Shown here: in pieces, positions 39,499 to 51,686 of the stretch
Numbering within the stretch: the first letter of the stretch is position 1
Layout: the number at the start of each line of letters is the position of its first letter
Source: Akebia trifoliata
Lineage: Eukaryota; Streptophyta; Magnoliopsida; Ranunculales; Lardizabalaceae
NCBI GenBank assembly: GCA_017979445.1
Contig: CM030711.1
Location: forward strand, 3,100,001 to 3,164,000
DNA length: 64,000 nt
Direction of reading: 5' to 3'
Translations under genes and position numbers: made by a program
The notes under the pieces: model-generated
Databases searched by the model: none
What the model was told of the DNA's origin: nothing
The model's input: only the letters and a program-made list of their open reading frames with translations

Positions 39499-39760
39499 CA
39501 GGGGCGGATTTACAGTAGGGGCAGTGGGGGCAATTGCTCCCACAAGAATTTCTAAAATCAGTAGGGAGGTTCTAATAATTTTTTAAAAAAAAAATTACCA
39601 TTCTACTACTTTGCCCCCACAAAAGTTTTGAAAAATTTTCTATTTGTAATTTGCCCCCACAAAAATTTTTAACATACTACTGCTTTGCCCCAGAGAAAAT
39701 CAGAAAATTTTTCTATTTGTAATTTGCCCCCACGAGAACAATAACCTGGCTCCGCCCCTA
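39499..39760 (+). mobile_element. Non-autonomous hAT-type MITE
   Basis: 262 bp, starting CAGGGGCGGA and ending TCCGCCCCTA, with identical 8-bp flanks gtagtctt at 39491-39498 and 39761-39768. TIR and duplication size are typical of hAT. Its interior has repeated 'tttgcccccaca' segments and no coding sequence. Confidence 0.88.
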
Positions 39761-40214
39761 GTAGTCTTTGACCTCTTTAACCTTTAGAGTGTTTTTTTCA
39801 CTGCACATTGTCTTCAACTTATTGTCAAAAATCCTTATCTATTTTTTTTCTTCTAGAAATCCATCATTTTTACCTATCCCGAAAATATCACCCTTCCTTC
39901 AATATCTTAAATTTTTAGAGTATTTTTTGAAACCTTTTACTCTCTTGACATTGGGCTAAGTGACTTTGTAACCTTTGTGTAACGTAGAAGAATGAAAGCT
40001 ACACACTGGCGCTCTCTTATCGATTGGCCTAAGCCTCTTCGCTAACTCGTTCACCTATTATAACCTCTACACCCTACACTATCAGACATTTTCCGTCTAT
40101 TGTCTTCAACCTCTTGTGAAAAAACTCTTGGTTTTTTCTACAAATGTTTCATTTTCTTCAACTTGGTAATAAATCGTCTCTTGTTCTTGAGGTGTGAAGG
40201 TTTAAGGGAAGTGT

Positions 40215-40428
40215 GATGATTTTGTAACTCAACTTGACAGGGTAACTTAAAAATTCAACTGACATGTACCCTATAAGAATCATAAATTTTTCCCTCCGGA
40301 TACTCAACTGCACATCCCATAAAAACATGTACAATTATGTATCCTGAGGGAAAAAATCTACGATTATTGCACCTACCACGTTAGTGAGTTTTTGACTTAC
40401 CTTACTAGGTTGAGTTACAAAATCAACA
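40215..40428. mobile_element. Hairpin element, shared-core family
   Basis: Arms 'gatgattttgtaactcaact' and 'gttgagttacaaaatcaac'. The centre has 'atcataaatttttccctccg' and 'tgtatcctgagggaaaaaat'. Confidence 0.65.
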
Positions 40429-43180
40429 TTCTTAAGGGAATATAATTGTTATGTGTACACACTTTTGGAGATTAAATATTACGAATATAAAAATTGGTAT
40501 GTTTGAGCAAGGGCATTTTTCTTAGTGTATCAAAGAAGACCATATGTAAGGGAAGGACCACCTATCCATATAGGCTTCATGTCTATGTGACAACTAAGAA
40601 GATGATAAGAGTACCACGTGAACCTAACATTTATCAAAAATGAAAAAAAGTCAAAAGCAATAGTCCGATCATTTTATTTCTCAAACTGAGAGATCCATGA
40701 ATTGGGATTCTAAAAATATATGTGAGTTTTTTAGAACCGTTTGAATCCTTACAACACAAAATTTTAAGAATTCAAAAGATAAAGAAAAGACATTTTCATT
40801 GTTGCATTTAGACAAAGTGGGAATTTAGTGGTCGTTTATTTTCAAAGCCTTTGATTGATGTTATTTTTTTTTTTCTAAATCTAGTCCAAACAGCAAACTA
40901 TAGAGAATGGTAATCTGCATGAACCGAATGAGGACCTTGGTGCCCTTTGTTTTTTATATCTTTAATGTCGCAAACCCACATTAATTAATACTAGTTTTTA
41001 TGCACGTGCAACACATATTGATTTTTAAATAAGCGTCATTTTTTTCTTACATGAAAATTCAATTATATTACTTATGGTGAAGTTTTTCCAAATTAAGTTT
41101 ATGTTCAATAAACTAAAAATAATAGAAAAATCAAAGATAGTTGATTACTTTTTCATGCCAACTCTAAGAATATATATTAAAGTCATTTTTTCATTGGTTT
41201 ATAAGAGGGAGACTGATCCGGCCACTTGGGTTGTTATATTTCAGAGAAAGTGGCATGGAAAAAATATAATATTAATTAAAAACAGTTTTTCATTGGTCTA
41301 TAAGAGTTAAAGGGGTGTCATTACTTTGAAAATATGGAGGTATTTTAAATATTGACTAAACATTGAGATATTTCATAAGTCGTAAAACTTAAGAATGGAG
41401 AGTTGGGACGTTTGTGTAAAAATATTATATTAAAAATATTTTATTTTTATTTAGTGAGTTAATATAATATGACTAAATTAGTAAGCTTTCAAAGTTTACT
41501 TATGGTCGCAAGCTCACATTTGGGCATCTGAAAACATGATCTTACAATCACAAAACTAATTAAATAAATAAATTTTAAAAAATATATTTTTTCGTTGTTT
41601 TATTTTAATTCCAAGTTTTGAGAATTTGGTAGTTGTCCAGTGTAACACCTTGGATTAATCTCAAAAAAATTAAAATTTTCTTAATATGAGTTTCTCTAGG
41701 CAAGTATTATTATCTTCCCTCTTCACCCCTTCAATTTTATTGTCTTTTCTCTCACCTTCCCTAGTTTCTTCTTTCTTTTAAATGATACCCCCTCTAACTA
41801 CTATCCCCTCCCCATTTTTTTTGACCTTTTTTTATCACAAAGATTTTTTTTAATAATACTCATTAAATCTTATCATATTTCATCTTTTACTCCCTTAACC
41901 CCCAAAAGGGATGTTCAGGCAAACTCTAGTTATACTATAAAATAAATCAATAAAATGCTCTAATATATTCATAAAAAATAAAAAAAAAACAAAGAGATTT
42001 ATCAGATTGACCTACCTAATGAAATTTTAGTCCCTTGCTTTTATCAAGTTTGTTACAAAACAGACTTGACTTTAGACTTTTTGAATCAGACCAACATGAC
42101 TGACTAAGAGTTCAAATCTTATTACGGGTTGTTGGGCCCATATGGATTATCAAATTGAAAATCCAGCACCACAACTTTCTAGGCTTCGCAATTAAACCTA
42201 TATTCAAATTCAAATTATAAAAAATAAAAAATAAAAACTTTTTGAACTTGATCGAAGGTGTTGAAAATTGACGGATATCGAACTCCCATATTTAAAATAA
42301 AAATTCAACAGTGAAAATTAACTTCTTCTTCTTTTCTATTTTTTCAAAGTACCTTAAACTTTGTCCTTGATAATCCTATGGCATCAGATAATGTTTTTGA
42401 ATGCGATAACTTATTGCAGTTAGGATCACCATCAACTTGAACTTCAAGATGTGGAATCTCACTCCAAGGTTTAGTGGGTAACAAACTTCATAAAGTAAGA
42501 TTCCTTAGAGTTATCAAAACTATAAGGGAGGTTTTTTTTTTTTTCTTTTTTTAATATAACTGCAAGAAGTTAAATAATATGGAGTGGAGGTCTAAATTAA
42601 TTTTCTTTTTTATATTTTAATAAAAATAAAAATTAATTTTTTTATAAGAAAAGAAAAATAAATTTTTTTTTCAAGGAGAGAAGATAGATGATTATCTAAA
42701 TATTTAAAATAACATTAATGTATAAAAATTATAAAAAAATAATATATCTACGATGATATCCATAATTAATATATCACATTTATGATTAATAATTAAAACA
42801 TTATCATATCTATTGATTAGAAATCACCAATCAAATTTATCGTTTTATGTAAACATCCTCAATTGTGTACGTAGGAATAACTAATAAGGCCAAATTTCCA
42901 ACATTGCTGACGTGTCGACCACCGCCTCAGGTCTTCGAGAAGCTGTCACATTTCTTCTTCTTTTAAATTTTAAAAAACTAATCCAAATAAATACATAATT
43001 TACTCTTAAAATAAATTAATTTAGCAGGAACAAGAGTCTCAAATCCGTGGGGAATTCTATGCCACGTGGAACTTACCTGGTATAGAGTCTGGATTACGTA
43101 ATAATGACGTGAAGCATGAAATCACGGGCCCACTTAATTATTGCTCAACACATCAAATATCGCAGATGTGGTTCATTTCG

Positions 43181-43484
43181 ACCGTGGATTAGTTTGACTT
43201 TTATTGCGTACGTTAAACAAGGTAGGGCCAGATATTTGTGAGTCTGTGGACCTAAAGATTGTACCACGTGTCATTTTCAGGTTTAACGATGTTGAATTTT
43301 GAAGAACCGAAGGATCATTAAAGAATTCTTAGACCGTGGATCAGCTTGACTTTTATTGTGTAGGTTAAATAAGGTAGGGCCAGATATTCGCAAGTCTGTG
43401 GGCCTAAAAGATTGTGCCACGTGTTATTTTCAGGTTTAACGATGTTGAATTTTGAAAGACCGAAGGATCATTAAAGAATTCTTC
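43181..43484. repeat. 152-bp tandem duplication carrying G-box motifs
   Basis: Copies begin at 43181 and 43333 (accgtggattagtttgactt / accgtggatcagcttgactt) and run through 'aaggtagggccagatatt' to 'ggatcattaaagaattctt'. Each contains CCACGTGT, an ACGT-core/ABRE-like sequence; another, GCCACGTGG, lies just upstream at about 43062. No transcript start is evident nearby. Confidence 0.88.
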
Positions 43485-43803
43485 ATTTTTATTATTTTAT
43501 GCGTTGGTTGGAGGGTAATGTTTTACAAATGTCCTTAGTTTTTAGCCTAATTACAGAATTGCCAGTCCTGGTCGGCAATGGCGCTTTCATGCAAATAATT
43601 CATTTTCAAGCAGCAAAAGTTGACTAACACGTCAACCGTTGAAGTTTTCTCAAATTTAAACCGTTGGATTCAATTAATACATTCTTTTATCGGTCAAAAT
43701 GACCAGTCATTTAGTTATTGTCGTTGTACACGGCGTGTCAAACGAGCGGCAGAGATGACAATAAGCCTAGAAGCGCTTTTGAAAATTTTAAAAATAAAGA
43801 GTC

Positions 43804-44014
43804 GTGATAATTTGACTTACCCACATGGCATACTCAATCGAATCCTTTGATTGACCTGTTCGGAAGAGAATATCTGCTCTCCTTGAGATACAGAACTGCA
43901 CTTTTTTAATGAGGGAATGCAATTATGTATCCCGAGGAGAGCAAATCTATGATTCCGAATAGATCACGTCTTGGGTATGGTTAAGTATGCCACATGGGTA
44001 AGTCAAACTATCAC
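43804..44014. mobile_element. Hairpin element, shared-core family
   Basis: Arms 'gtgataatttgacttaccca' and 'gggtaagtcaaactatcac' extend inward for about 40 bp (catggcatactcaa / ttaagtatgccacatg). The centre carries 'ctctccttgagatacag' and 'gtatcccgaggagagcaaat'. Its arms match those of the copy at 62175. Confidence 0.75.
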
Positions 44015-45609
44015 TATTCAAAAATGAAATATCATTTGATGACCATAGAAAGGGTCAAATAAGAATCGGAGGTGGTGTGACTCTCATTTGTTAATGTAGG
44101 ACATACCATTGGACGTATTCTAGGTCAAGTCCTTTATCTATTTGTTGGTATTGGGTTGATGGGTTGGAATTCAACAACCCACACTTAATGGGGGGTAATA
44201 GAGTAAAGATAATAAAATTATATTGAAAAATGGGTAGAATGGTAAAGACAATAAAATTGGAGGGATATTTTTTTTTCAATACTGATAAGATTTAAACTCA
44301 AGTTACTAGTATCATCACCTAAAGACTTTACCAACTAAGCTGGTTGACATTTACAATATAAATTTGGAGGAATATTATTGAAGAAGGGGTAGAAAGGACA
44401 AAATGGTATTTTTAGAACTAAATTATAAAATAGGGAATGAAATTGAAATTATTCATCGAGATTCATGGTCAAATTAAATCTCAACCCCAACTTATGTTAG
44501 GATAACCATTAGGAAGAGGAAAAAACTTTGAAGCAACTAGACCATTTCAAAATTTTGAAGAAACACTCCTTTCACCAACACATGTGGTGTTTCCAAGGAG
44601 GTATCTAAAATATTTATAAAAGAGTAAGGATTTGAAATAAATCCAAAACGTGATCACCTTTTGATGAAATTCCCATTTCAACAACTTGTTCATTTTAATT
44701 CTCATAACATGAAGAACGAGCTTGTAGGTTTTTCAAAGTGATAGTAACAAGATCACAAATTTTTTTTTCAAAATGATAATCTCAATAGTCGTAAAAGTGA
44801 CAATTTTGTCGATTCGTATCGACCGCACTACCTTAAACCAGTGAGATCGTTACATTGCAAAACATATGATTTGGATTTTCATGTGTTTGGGAATTAAAAT
44901 GAACAGTGAACATAAATCATTTTTTTTTATATTCAGCTCACGAAGTGGTAATTTACCCAAAATAATTCCTACATTATTACAACCATTTAAACTCTATAAT
45001 AATACTAGAGTTTATCCATGCCTATGTCACAAACTCACGATTATCCTCTTTAGGGTGAATGGAGTAAAACAAGAAAAAACAAAGTTGTAAGGGTATTATT
45101 GGGGAAGGGATAGAAGGGTGAAACGACGATGTTAGAAGAGTAAAAAAAATAAAGTTAGAAGGGTTTTATTGAAAAATAGAAAAAAAAGAAAGATAATAAA
45201 CTTGTAGGGGTATTTTTAAAATGGGGTAGGAAGGTAAATGCAAAAAATTGGAAGAGATATTCCTGAGAATGGTGCAAAGAAAAGTGAATAAAATTGAAAT
45301 TATTTATCGATATTCGTGATGGGATTAAATCTCAACACTTACTTATGTAAGGGATAAACAATGGGATGATAACCTTTGTATTTTATTATATGTATGTACT
45401 AGACTTTGCTCGTTCCCATGACATGGTCATCCTCTTTAGGGTTATTAGGTTAAAAGAGGAAAAACGACAAAGTTGTAAAGGTAAGGTGATAAAAGTGGAG
45501 GCTTATTATTGGAAAGAGGTTAGAAAAAAAATAGATTGAAGGGGTATTATTGAAAATTGGGTAAAAGAAAAAAGACAATAGAGTTAAAAATGTATTATTG
45601 AAATAATTG

Positions 45610-45769
45610 TGATAAACACACGTGATCTGTACACAACTAAGGTGGCAAAAGTAAAGATCCATAAATCTTTTTCTTCGAGATATAAAATGCAAAGATCTAC
45701 GATTTTGTGAACACCCTTGCCACGTTAGTCACATACAAATCACGTATGTGTCATCGTGTCGTTTTATCA
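45610..45769. mobile_element. Hairpin element, 160 bp, TGATAAA type
   Basis: Begins TGATAAACAC and ends GTTTTATCA; the core is 'cataaatctttttcttcgag' with 'gcaaagatctacgatt'. Same length and right end as the copy at 51527-51686. Confidence 0.65.
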
Positions 45770-46130
45770 TTAGTTTTATTGAAAGAGAGAAGAGAAAATA
45801 AACAATAAAACTATTTCTCAAGATTCATGGGGAAATTAAATTCCAACCCTTGCGTATGTAAAACATAAATATTAGAAAACGAGCCGTTGTGTTTTATTAT
45901 ATATATACTAGAGTTTGATGTGCTTACAACATGATGATCCTCTTTAGGATTAAGGAGGTAAAAAAAGAAAAAGACAATAATGTGGTAGGAGTATAATTAA
46001 AGAATGACAGAAAAAGAAAGAAAATAAAGTTGAAGGGGTATTATTAGAAAATAGTAGAAGAGAAAAGACAATAAAAATGAAATAGTTTTACTGAAAAAGG
46101 ACGAGAGAGGATAAGAGAAAAAGGAAGAAC

Positions 46131-46262
46131 AAGTGATACTCCAACGCTCTTTTTGAACACTCCCTTCACAAGATCATAAATCCTTTGCATTGGGATATAC
46201 AAGGACAAAGATTTATGATTCCCTAAATTACTAGGTCAAAAATCGTACAAAAAAGAGCATCT
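46131..46262. mobile_element. Hairpin element, shared-core family
   Basis: 'gatcataaatcctttgcatt' and 'gacaaagatttatgattcc' form the core; arms 'gctctttttgaac' and 'caaaaaagagc' are short and diverged. Confidence 0.5.
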
Positions 46263-46380
46263 GATCATCATAATTCAAAAAAGAATGAAGTTAAAATTAT
46301 TATGTAGAGGAAAATTAAATCCCAACCATATGACATCAACGATAAACATTAAAAAGAATACCGTCGTGTTTTATAAGTTT

Positions 46381-46529
46381 TGTTAACGTGTGCCCTAAGA
46401 TGCATTAAATACACATTGAAAATAAGCATTTGGGGGTATTTTGGTAAAAAAAGTTATTTGAGGTAGTAAAATTTGTTGTACGGTGTATTTAATGCATCTC
46501 AACGTGTGCCCTTAGGGCACATGTTAACA
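46381..46529. mobile_element. Inverted-repeat MITE, TGTTAAC ends
   Basis: Ends TGTTAACGTGTGCCCTAAG and the inverse (CTTAGGGCACATGTTAACA). Inner arms 'atgcattaaatacac' and 'gtgtatttaatgcat' also pair. A second copy at 58313-58866 is interrupted by another element. Confidence 0.75.
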
Positions 46530-46861
46530 TGATCCGTGATTTTCTTTTTAGCTTTAATTAACAACGCTCCAAAGGATAGATGGTGGAGTTGAAAATAATT
46601 CGAAAAATAAGGGTAATTTAGAAAAAGGTGGATGTTTTAAACTTTCGCGAGAAGATGGAATCTAGTGGAAACCAAGAATTAAAAAACCGCTCGTTGTGTT
46701 ATTGGTAGGGAAATCGGTGGTTTTGCTTAGAGGAAAAGATAGGGACTTGAGAGGTTCGCCTCCCTAAGCTTGTCCGCCTCATCAAATTTCCTTTTTTTCT
46801 TTCTCTCTAAATTATTATTTTTTAACTTTTTATTTTTATTTTATTAGATTGGTTGTAGAAA

Positions 46862-46868
46862 ATATATA
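46862..46868 (+). promoter_or_regulatory. Candidate TATA box of the A20/AN1 gene
   Basis: 'atatata' about 100 bp upstream of the leader-intron donor, in a suitable place for a leader beginning near 46895. Confidence 0.4.
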
Positions 46869-46969
46869 CAAGGAACAGAGAAACCAAGAACAACAGAACC
46901 GAGTTTTTTTTTTTTCTTCCATTTCGTTTCGTCGTTCGAATCGGTGAGATTTTCAAAGCTTTTAAAAAG

Positions 46970-47398
46970 GTAAAATCTCTTCTTCGATCTGATATTGTTT
47001 GAGTTTATTGTCTATTCTTCCAGATTTTCTTCGTTTGGTCGATGTTTTAGAAACCAAGAAATTTGTGATTGTTTTTATTTGATTTTAAATCCGATCTCGT
47101 GATAGGTAGATGTGTTCTCCGAACCAGTTTTCCATAATTTTTATTTTTTCTTTGTAATTTTTTTACTAACCCTAATATTAAAGGATTCCTCGAGATCTCA
47201 GGTGCAAATCTTTGAATCTTCTGGTTTCTTCATGTTCCAATCTCGATCTTCAAATAATGTTTTTTTTCTTTTTTATGTTTCTGTTCTATTAATATCTTAG
47301 ATATTCATTTTTTTTTTCTTTAAAATAACTGATTTTCTTAAACAAAACCTCCAATTTAAAGAAAAAAATCATTTTTAATCATTTTTTTGTGTGTGCAG
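46970..47398 (+). other. Probable 5' UTR intron of the A20/AN1 gene
   Basis: Donor aaaaag|gtaaaa and acceptor gtgtgcag|att, with a T-rich interior, lie just upstream of the start codon at 47459. A leader intron before an intronless CDS is typical of plant SAP genes. Confidence 0.65.
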
Positions 47399-47458
47399 AT
47401 TTTCTTTATTATTATAGATCAACCGCGAAGGAAGAATTGAAGAAGATCAATCAAGAAA

Positions 47459-47983
47459 ATGGCGGAAGAACAGAGATGCCAAGCTCCTCCTGAAGGCCAT
47501 CGTCTTTGCGCCAACAACTGTGGATTCTTCGGAAGTCCTGCAACCCTAAATCTTTGCTCCAAATGTTACAGAGATCACTGTCTCAAAGAAGAACAAGCTT
47601 CCTCTGCAAAATACGCAGTCGAGAAATCTCTCTCTGCCCCCTCATCTTCCTCACCCTTACCTTCACCATCCATCACTCCTCTATCTCCTCCCGCCATAAC
47701 TCTCCCCGGATCTGCCGAAGATAACCGGACTCCGGCAACTCTTATCGGAGACTCATCTCCGTCTGATCTCCCTCCACCAGCATCATCCCAGCCGAATCGG
47801 TGCTCTACTTGTCGGAAACGTGTCGGACTTACCGGATTCCGGTGCCGTTGCGGAATCACTTTCTGCGCGTCTCATCGGTACCCAGAAAAGCATGGATGCG
47901 AGTATGATTTTAAGGCGGTTGGGAGAGAAGCGATCGCCAAGGCTAATCCAGTCGTTATAGCTGAGAAGCTCGACAAGATCTGA
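47459..47983 (+). CDS. Stress-associated protein, A20/AN1 zinc fingers
   Basis: 174 aa from a single exon, the usual size for plant SAPs. An N-terminal A20 finger has Cys17, Cys21, Cys33 and Cys36 (CANNCGFFGSPATLNLCSKC). A Ser/Pro-rich linker of some 60 residues follows, then an AN1 finger, CSTCRKRVGLTGFRCRCG..FCASHRYPEKHGC, with all Cys/His ligands. The ending GREAIAKANPVV..EKLDKI is the conserved SAP tail. SAPs are small, stress-inducible regulators; A20 domains bind ubiquitin and several SAPs show E3 or redox-linked activity. The N-terminus MAEEQRCQAPPEGHRLC resembles the SAP4/SAP6 group, but I do not assign a member. Start is the first ATG after the leader intron; the frame is clean. Confidence 0.95.
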   Translation: MAEEQRCQAPPEGHRLCANNCGFFGSPATLNLCSKCYRDHCLKEEQASSAKYAVEKSLSAPSSSSPLPSPSITPLSPPAITLPGSAEDNRTPATLIGDSSPSDLPPPASSQPNRCSTCRKRVGLTGFRCRCGITFCASHRYPEKHGCEYDFKAVGREAIAKANPVVIAEKLDKI

Positions 47984-48311
47984 TCTGATCTGATCCAATC
48001 CAATCCAATCTTGACCGTTGATTTGATCTATCAGAAGGTTAGATTGGTAATTTCAATACTGGATAAGGATCTGTGATCTGTCATTATAGCCGGCTGGCGG
48101 TGGTTATAAACGCCGTCGGTGGCTGACGTGTCCTGGTTGTGCTTGTAAAACTCTCTTTTTTATCTTATTTTTAATTTCTCTTTTTTAATTTTTATTTTTA
48201 TTTATTTTTATGTGGCTTGTGGAAACTTTCTCGTGTGTGTGAAATTTCGTTTTAGTTTCCATTATTTTTAATTATCTTGCCTAATATTCCACTAATTTTC
48301 TTTATTTTTTT

Positions 48312-48391
48312 AAAGAGAAATTCTATTGCCACACCAACATTTAGTAGTTGTTTACGTAAGTAAAAGTTGGTGTGTTAATAGCAACTCTTTT
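48312..48391. mobile_element. Small inverted-repeat element
   Basis: 'aaagagaaattctattgcca/caccaac' and 'gttggtgtgttaatagcaac/tcttt' form the arms. Only about 80 bp long, 330 bp past the A20/AN1 stop codon. Confidence 0.6.
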
Positions 48392-49099
48392 TTTAAATTG
48401 ATAAATATTTTTTAATTTGTCAAATAAAATAAAATAAAATAAAATATGGCTGGCGTGGTGGGGGCGTAACTACGTCGGCGTGGTTTTGGTCCGTACGTAA
48501 TTGGGGGTTGGTGCGGTGCGACAGCTGTCGTCGATAACTTTGATATTCTTTTTATGTCCATTTCTTTTTGGCTCTTGGGGTAATAAATAATAATAAAATC
48601 TTTAAGGTACCGCTCCGGAATTTTTTGAAATTAGAGATACACCCAATTTTCCAGATACTCTTGTACTTGTCTTCAGGCCATAGTCATGATCATCTCCTTT
48701 TCAAATAATCAATGATGGGCTGGTTTTGTTTTTTTTGCTTTTGAAAAGAAATTGTTCACACCTTTTATTTTGATTTCTTTAGGAGTAAATTTTTTATTTT
48801 TATTTTTTAAAATTATTAAAAAGATCTATTGAACGAACTTGTTTTATTTTATATTTTTGGTTCTTTAAGAGAGATGATTAGATTAGAAATATGTTAAGTA
48901 GTGGTAAAGTCACCGTTGTGGTGTGGGGAGCGTATGTTGTTTGGCTACACTTTTATGTGTTTGGACGCATTTGAGGCGCACTTTGCACAACGACATTGGT
49001 TCAAGGAAGTGAGTGACATTTTTATGGTCACCTGTCACATTAATGGATGATTTATTAATTAGAGTCGTGTTGGGTTTGTATTGAAATTGACATCGTTTT

Positions 49100-49182
49100 A
49101 CATGTGGTGTGCATGGAATCATAGATGCTTCTCATTTGTATCTTGATGATCAGCATCTATGGTTCTGTACACATCCACATGG
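49100..49182. mobile_element. Short hairpin, shared-core family
   Basis: 'tacatgtggtgtgcatggaa/tcatagatgc' pairs with 'gcatctatggttctgtacac/atccacatg'. The core loop is 'ttctcatttgtatcttgatg'. Confidence 0.6.
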
Positions 49183-49487
49183 GCAGTATGACTTGAGCAT
49201 TTTTTCTATTAATTGTTGATTGCCAGTAATTGGAATGGGTGGGATGCATTACTTTGTTTGTAGTGATTTGCACATTTCATTTCGTTCGTCCATTCCTGCA
49301 TCTCTAGTGATTCTGTTTGGAAATGATGTGGTGATTTGAATTAAATAATTCGTTATGCGAATGAATATGATCCAACTAGAGTTGGTTGTGGTGGTATGGT
49401 TGAAGGGTTACATCAGTTTGGAATAATTGAATTTGAAATGGGTATGAATGTGTACATTGAGACCTTTTAGCATATCATATGGCCTCA

Positions 49488-50095
49488 GAGCAACTCCAAC
49501 CCTAGGCTCTAAATTGGCATTTTCTTTGAATTTAGAGAAGATATTCTCCTCTGAACCAATTTGTACTCTAATCGATCATCCTTCTAAATCACTATTCATT
49601 CTTTAAATTAGAGATTAAATAAAAATAAATAATGAGTAAAAATTATATTTTATAAAAAACATAAATGAAAAAATGACTTTTATGTAAAAAAGTGAGAATA
49701 AAATGGGTATTTAAAATAATGAATAGTGATTTAGAGATAAATTTTAAAATTTATTGATATCTCTAGATTTAGAGTTATGGATAGTGATTAGAGGGATTGT
49801 CAGAGATTTAGAGACTGGTTGGAGCTAGGTTGGAAAGTCTCTCTCTCTCTCTCTCTCTCTCTCAATATAAAGATTTAGAGACTTGTTGGAGTTGCTATCG
49901 AGGATTAAAAATTGCCATTAGAGAGAGTTAGGAAAAAAGAAGTGTAATTCTAATATGATTGACTATTCTCTCTCAAAATTTAAAGATTTAGAGATTTGTT
50001 GGAGTTGCTCTCATAGGATTAAAAATTGCCATTCAAGAGACTAGGGAAAAAAACAAAGTTTAATTCTAATATGATTGACTATTCTCACTTTTTTG
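49488..50095. mobile_element. GAGCAACTCCAAC-type element with 113-bp duplication
   Basis: Left end GAGCAACTCCAACCCTAGGC; right ends 'gagacttgttggagttgct' (49879-49897) and again 'gagatttgttggagttgct' 113 bp later. Such GAGCA(A/T)CTCCAAC ends are common in plant MITEs. The duplicated unit also carries 'ggattaaaaattgccatt' and 'tctaatatgattgactattc'. A (CT)n run lies at 49839-49863. Confidence 0.6.
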
Positions 50096-51526
50096 TTTTC
50101 TAGTAGGTGTGATTAGGTTTGCAATCGAATCGTGCACGCATGTGGTTCATGCTCGAAGGGGTGACAAAATTCTTTGAAAGAAATTACACTTTGATAGATT
50201 TAAACCAACCAAAAACTCTTACTTCTACGTGAAGATTTGAAGTTCAAGGGACTGAATTCAAGGTTGGAGATGTGGGTAAAAAAAATTTCCCTTTAGAATT
50301 TCAAAGCGTACTATTCTAAAGAAAAGAACCCAACGTAGGTTAGCGACTCAATTTCAATTAGGGGTGTAATAAGTAAAAGTTGGGGTGCTAATAGTAGCTC
50401 TCTTAATAATATATAAAAGAGCACTTATATGTCAAGACTGAAGAGGGCATGGAAATTCAGAAAGTGTCTCTTTAAAATTTGACCAAAACATGGAGGGGGT
50501 ATGTCCAATAACTTAAATTAAATAATAATTTATAATAAATAATAATAAAAAAAAAGAAAGAAGAATAATGAGTGGGTATGATAAATACTTTTTTTTTTTT
50601 TCCTTTCTAGAATTCACCGACAAAAAAAGTAACTTTTAAGTGATAGAAGCATGTAGTCTTCGTAAATGGCGATTTACTTTCCCTATGACATATGTGTTGT
50701 CCATCTGTTAGTCTTTTCTTTTTAACCTTGCGTGGAGCCATTTTTGACATTTATTTTATGTGATGGTGACTCGGTATCTTTTATGACTTTTCATTTAAAT
50801 GATGAAAAAGTTACGGCAAAAGCAAAAGATTTGGAGAGAAATGATAATGGACAATGAAGAGAGGTTTCAAACTCATTACCATTTCACATGGATGTTAGGT
50901 TTGGTTTGATCCATAGAAATGAAAATCTGGTTTTCAATTTTAATCATGGTTTAGAAACTTGATCGAGATCGACCGAGATGACTCGAATGATTTATCCCAA
51001 TATCGGTCATGAGCTATCAAGATGTCTCGAAAGATCAATTTGAAAAGAAGATTACTTTCTCGAGTGCTAAATTATTCCCCGAGTCATCGTTTTCAGGAGT
51101 TAAATCCGACAAGTGATGTTAATTCTAATATCATTTGATAATAACTTTACCATTACACTTGAAGCACCTTGGCTTACAAGAGATGTATCAATCGAACAAT
51201 TTAGATAATAAATTCACCTATTTCTAAATAAAACACAATTCACATTTATCTTAGGGTTTTCTTTTTAGAAAGTAATTGGGGGAATTAAGTGGATTCTCAA
51301 TCGTGAAAAAAGAATTACAACCTCATAGAGGATTGTCCTGTAATTGTCTATTTTGTTGCTAAGCAAGCAAGGGATTAGTGGATAATGAATCTGAAGATGG
51401 GTTCAACAGGATTTGAACCTAAGTCATGAGTTCAACTTTCCTCAAACCTTTACCACTTAGTTAAGTGGCACCTTCGATAAAGGGTTTGTCCCTTTGCATT
51501 CACTTTAACAATACAATTAAGCCAAA

Positions 51527-51686
51527 TGATAAAACGACACACTAACACATATGCGGCAGAAGTGGCAAGGGCACAAAATTATAGATCTATTTCCTTATGT
51601 ATCCTGAAGAAAAAGATCTATGATTCTGTGCCCTTACCACGTCAGTCGTGTATATATCGTGTACGCTTCAACATGTCCCTTTATCA
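51527..51686. mobile_element. Hairpin element, 160 bp, TGATAAA type
   Basis: Begins TGATAAAACGACACACTAAC and ends CTTTATCA. The core 'tatagatctatttccttatg' and 'gaaaaagatctatgattctg' is the best preserved of the set. Confidence 0.7.

Larger units (their letters stand above)
44400..46380. repeat. Diverged tandem repeat, period about 400-500 bp
   Basis: The landmark 'actagagtttatcc / actagactttgctc / actagagtttgatg' followed by 'atcctctttagg' occurs near 45003, 45406 and 45907. The landmark 'gattcatgg...aattaaat..caaccc' recurs near 44460, 45305, 45820 and 46310. Units are interrupted by hairpin elements. Confidence 0.55.
35647..46860. other. 11-kb stretch without a recognisable gene
   Basis: Between the ORRM1 start and the stress-associated zinc-finger gene I see no coding sequence. 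It holds the elements listed separately (hairpin elements at 37884, 40215, 43804 and 45610; hAT-type at 39499; SINE-like at 38735; tandem G-box repeat at 43181; diverged tandem repeat at 44400-46380). 35900-35955 is a fragment of a dispersed repeat also present near 22965-23015, and 40980-42900 is plain AT-rich sequence. Confidence 0.7.

Noticed and set aside
47506..47998. Alternative frames over the A20/AN1 CDS
   Set aside because: The true frame carries all zinc ligands of both fingers; the others are shadows.
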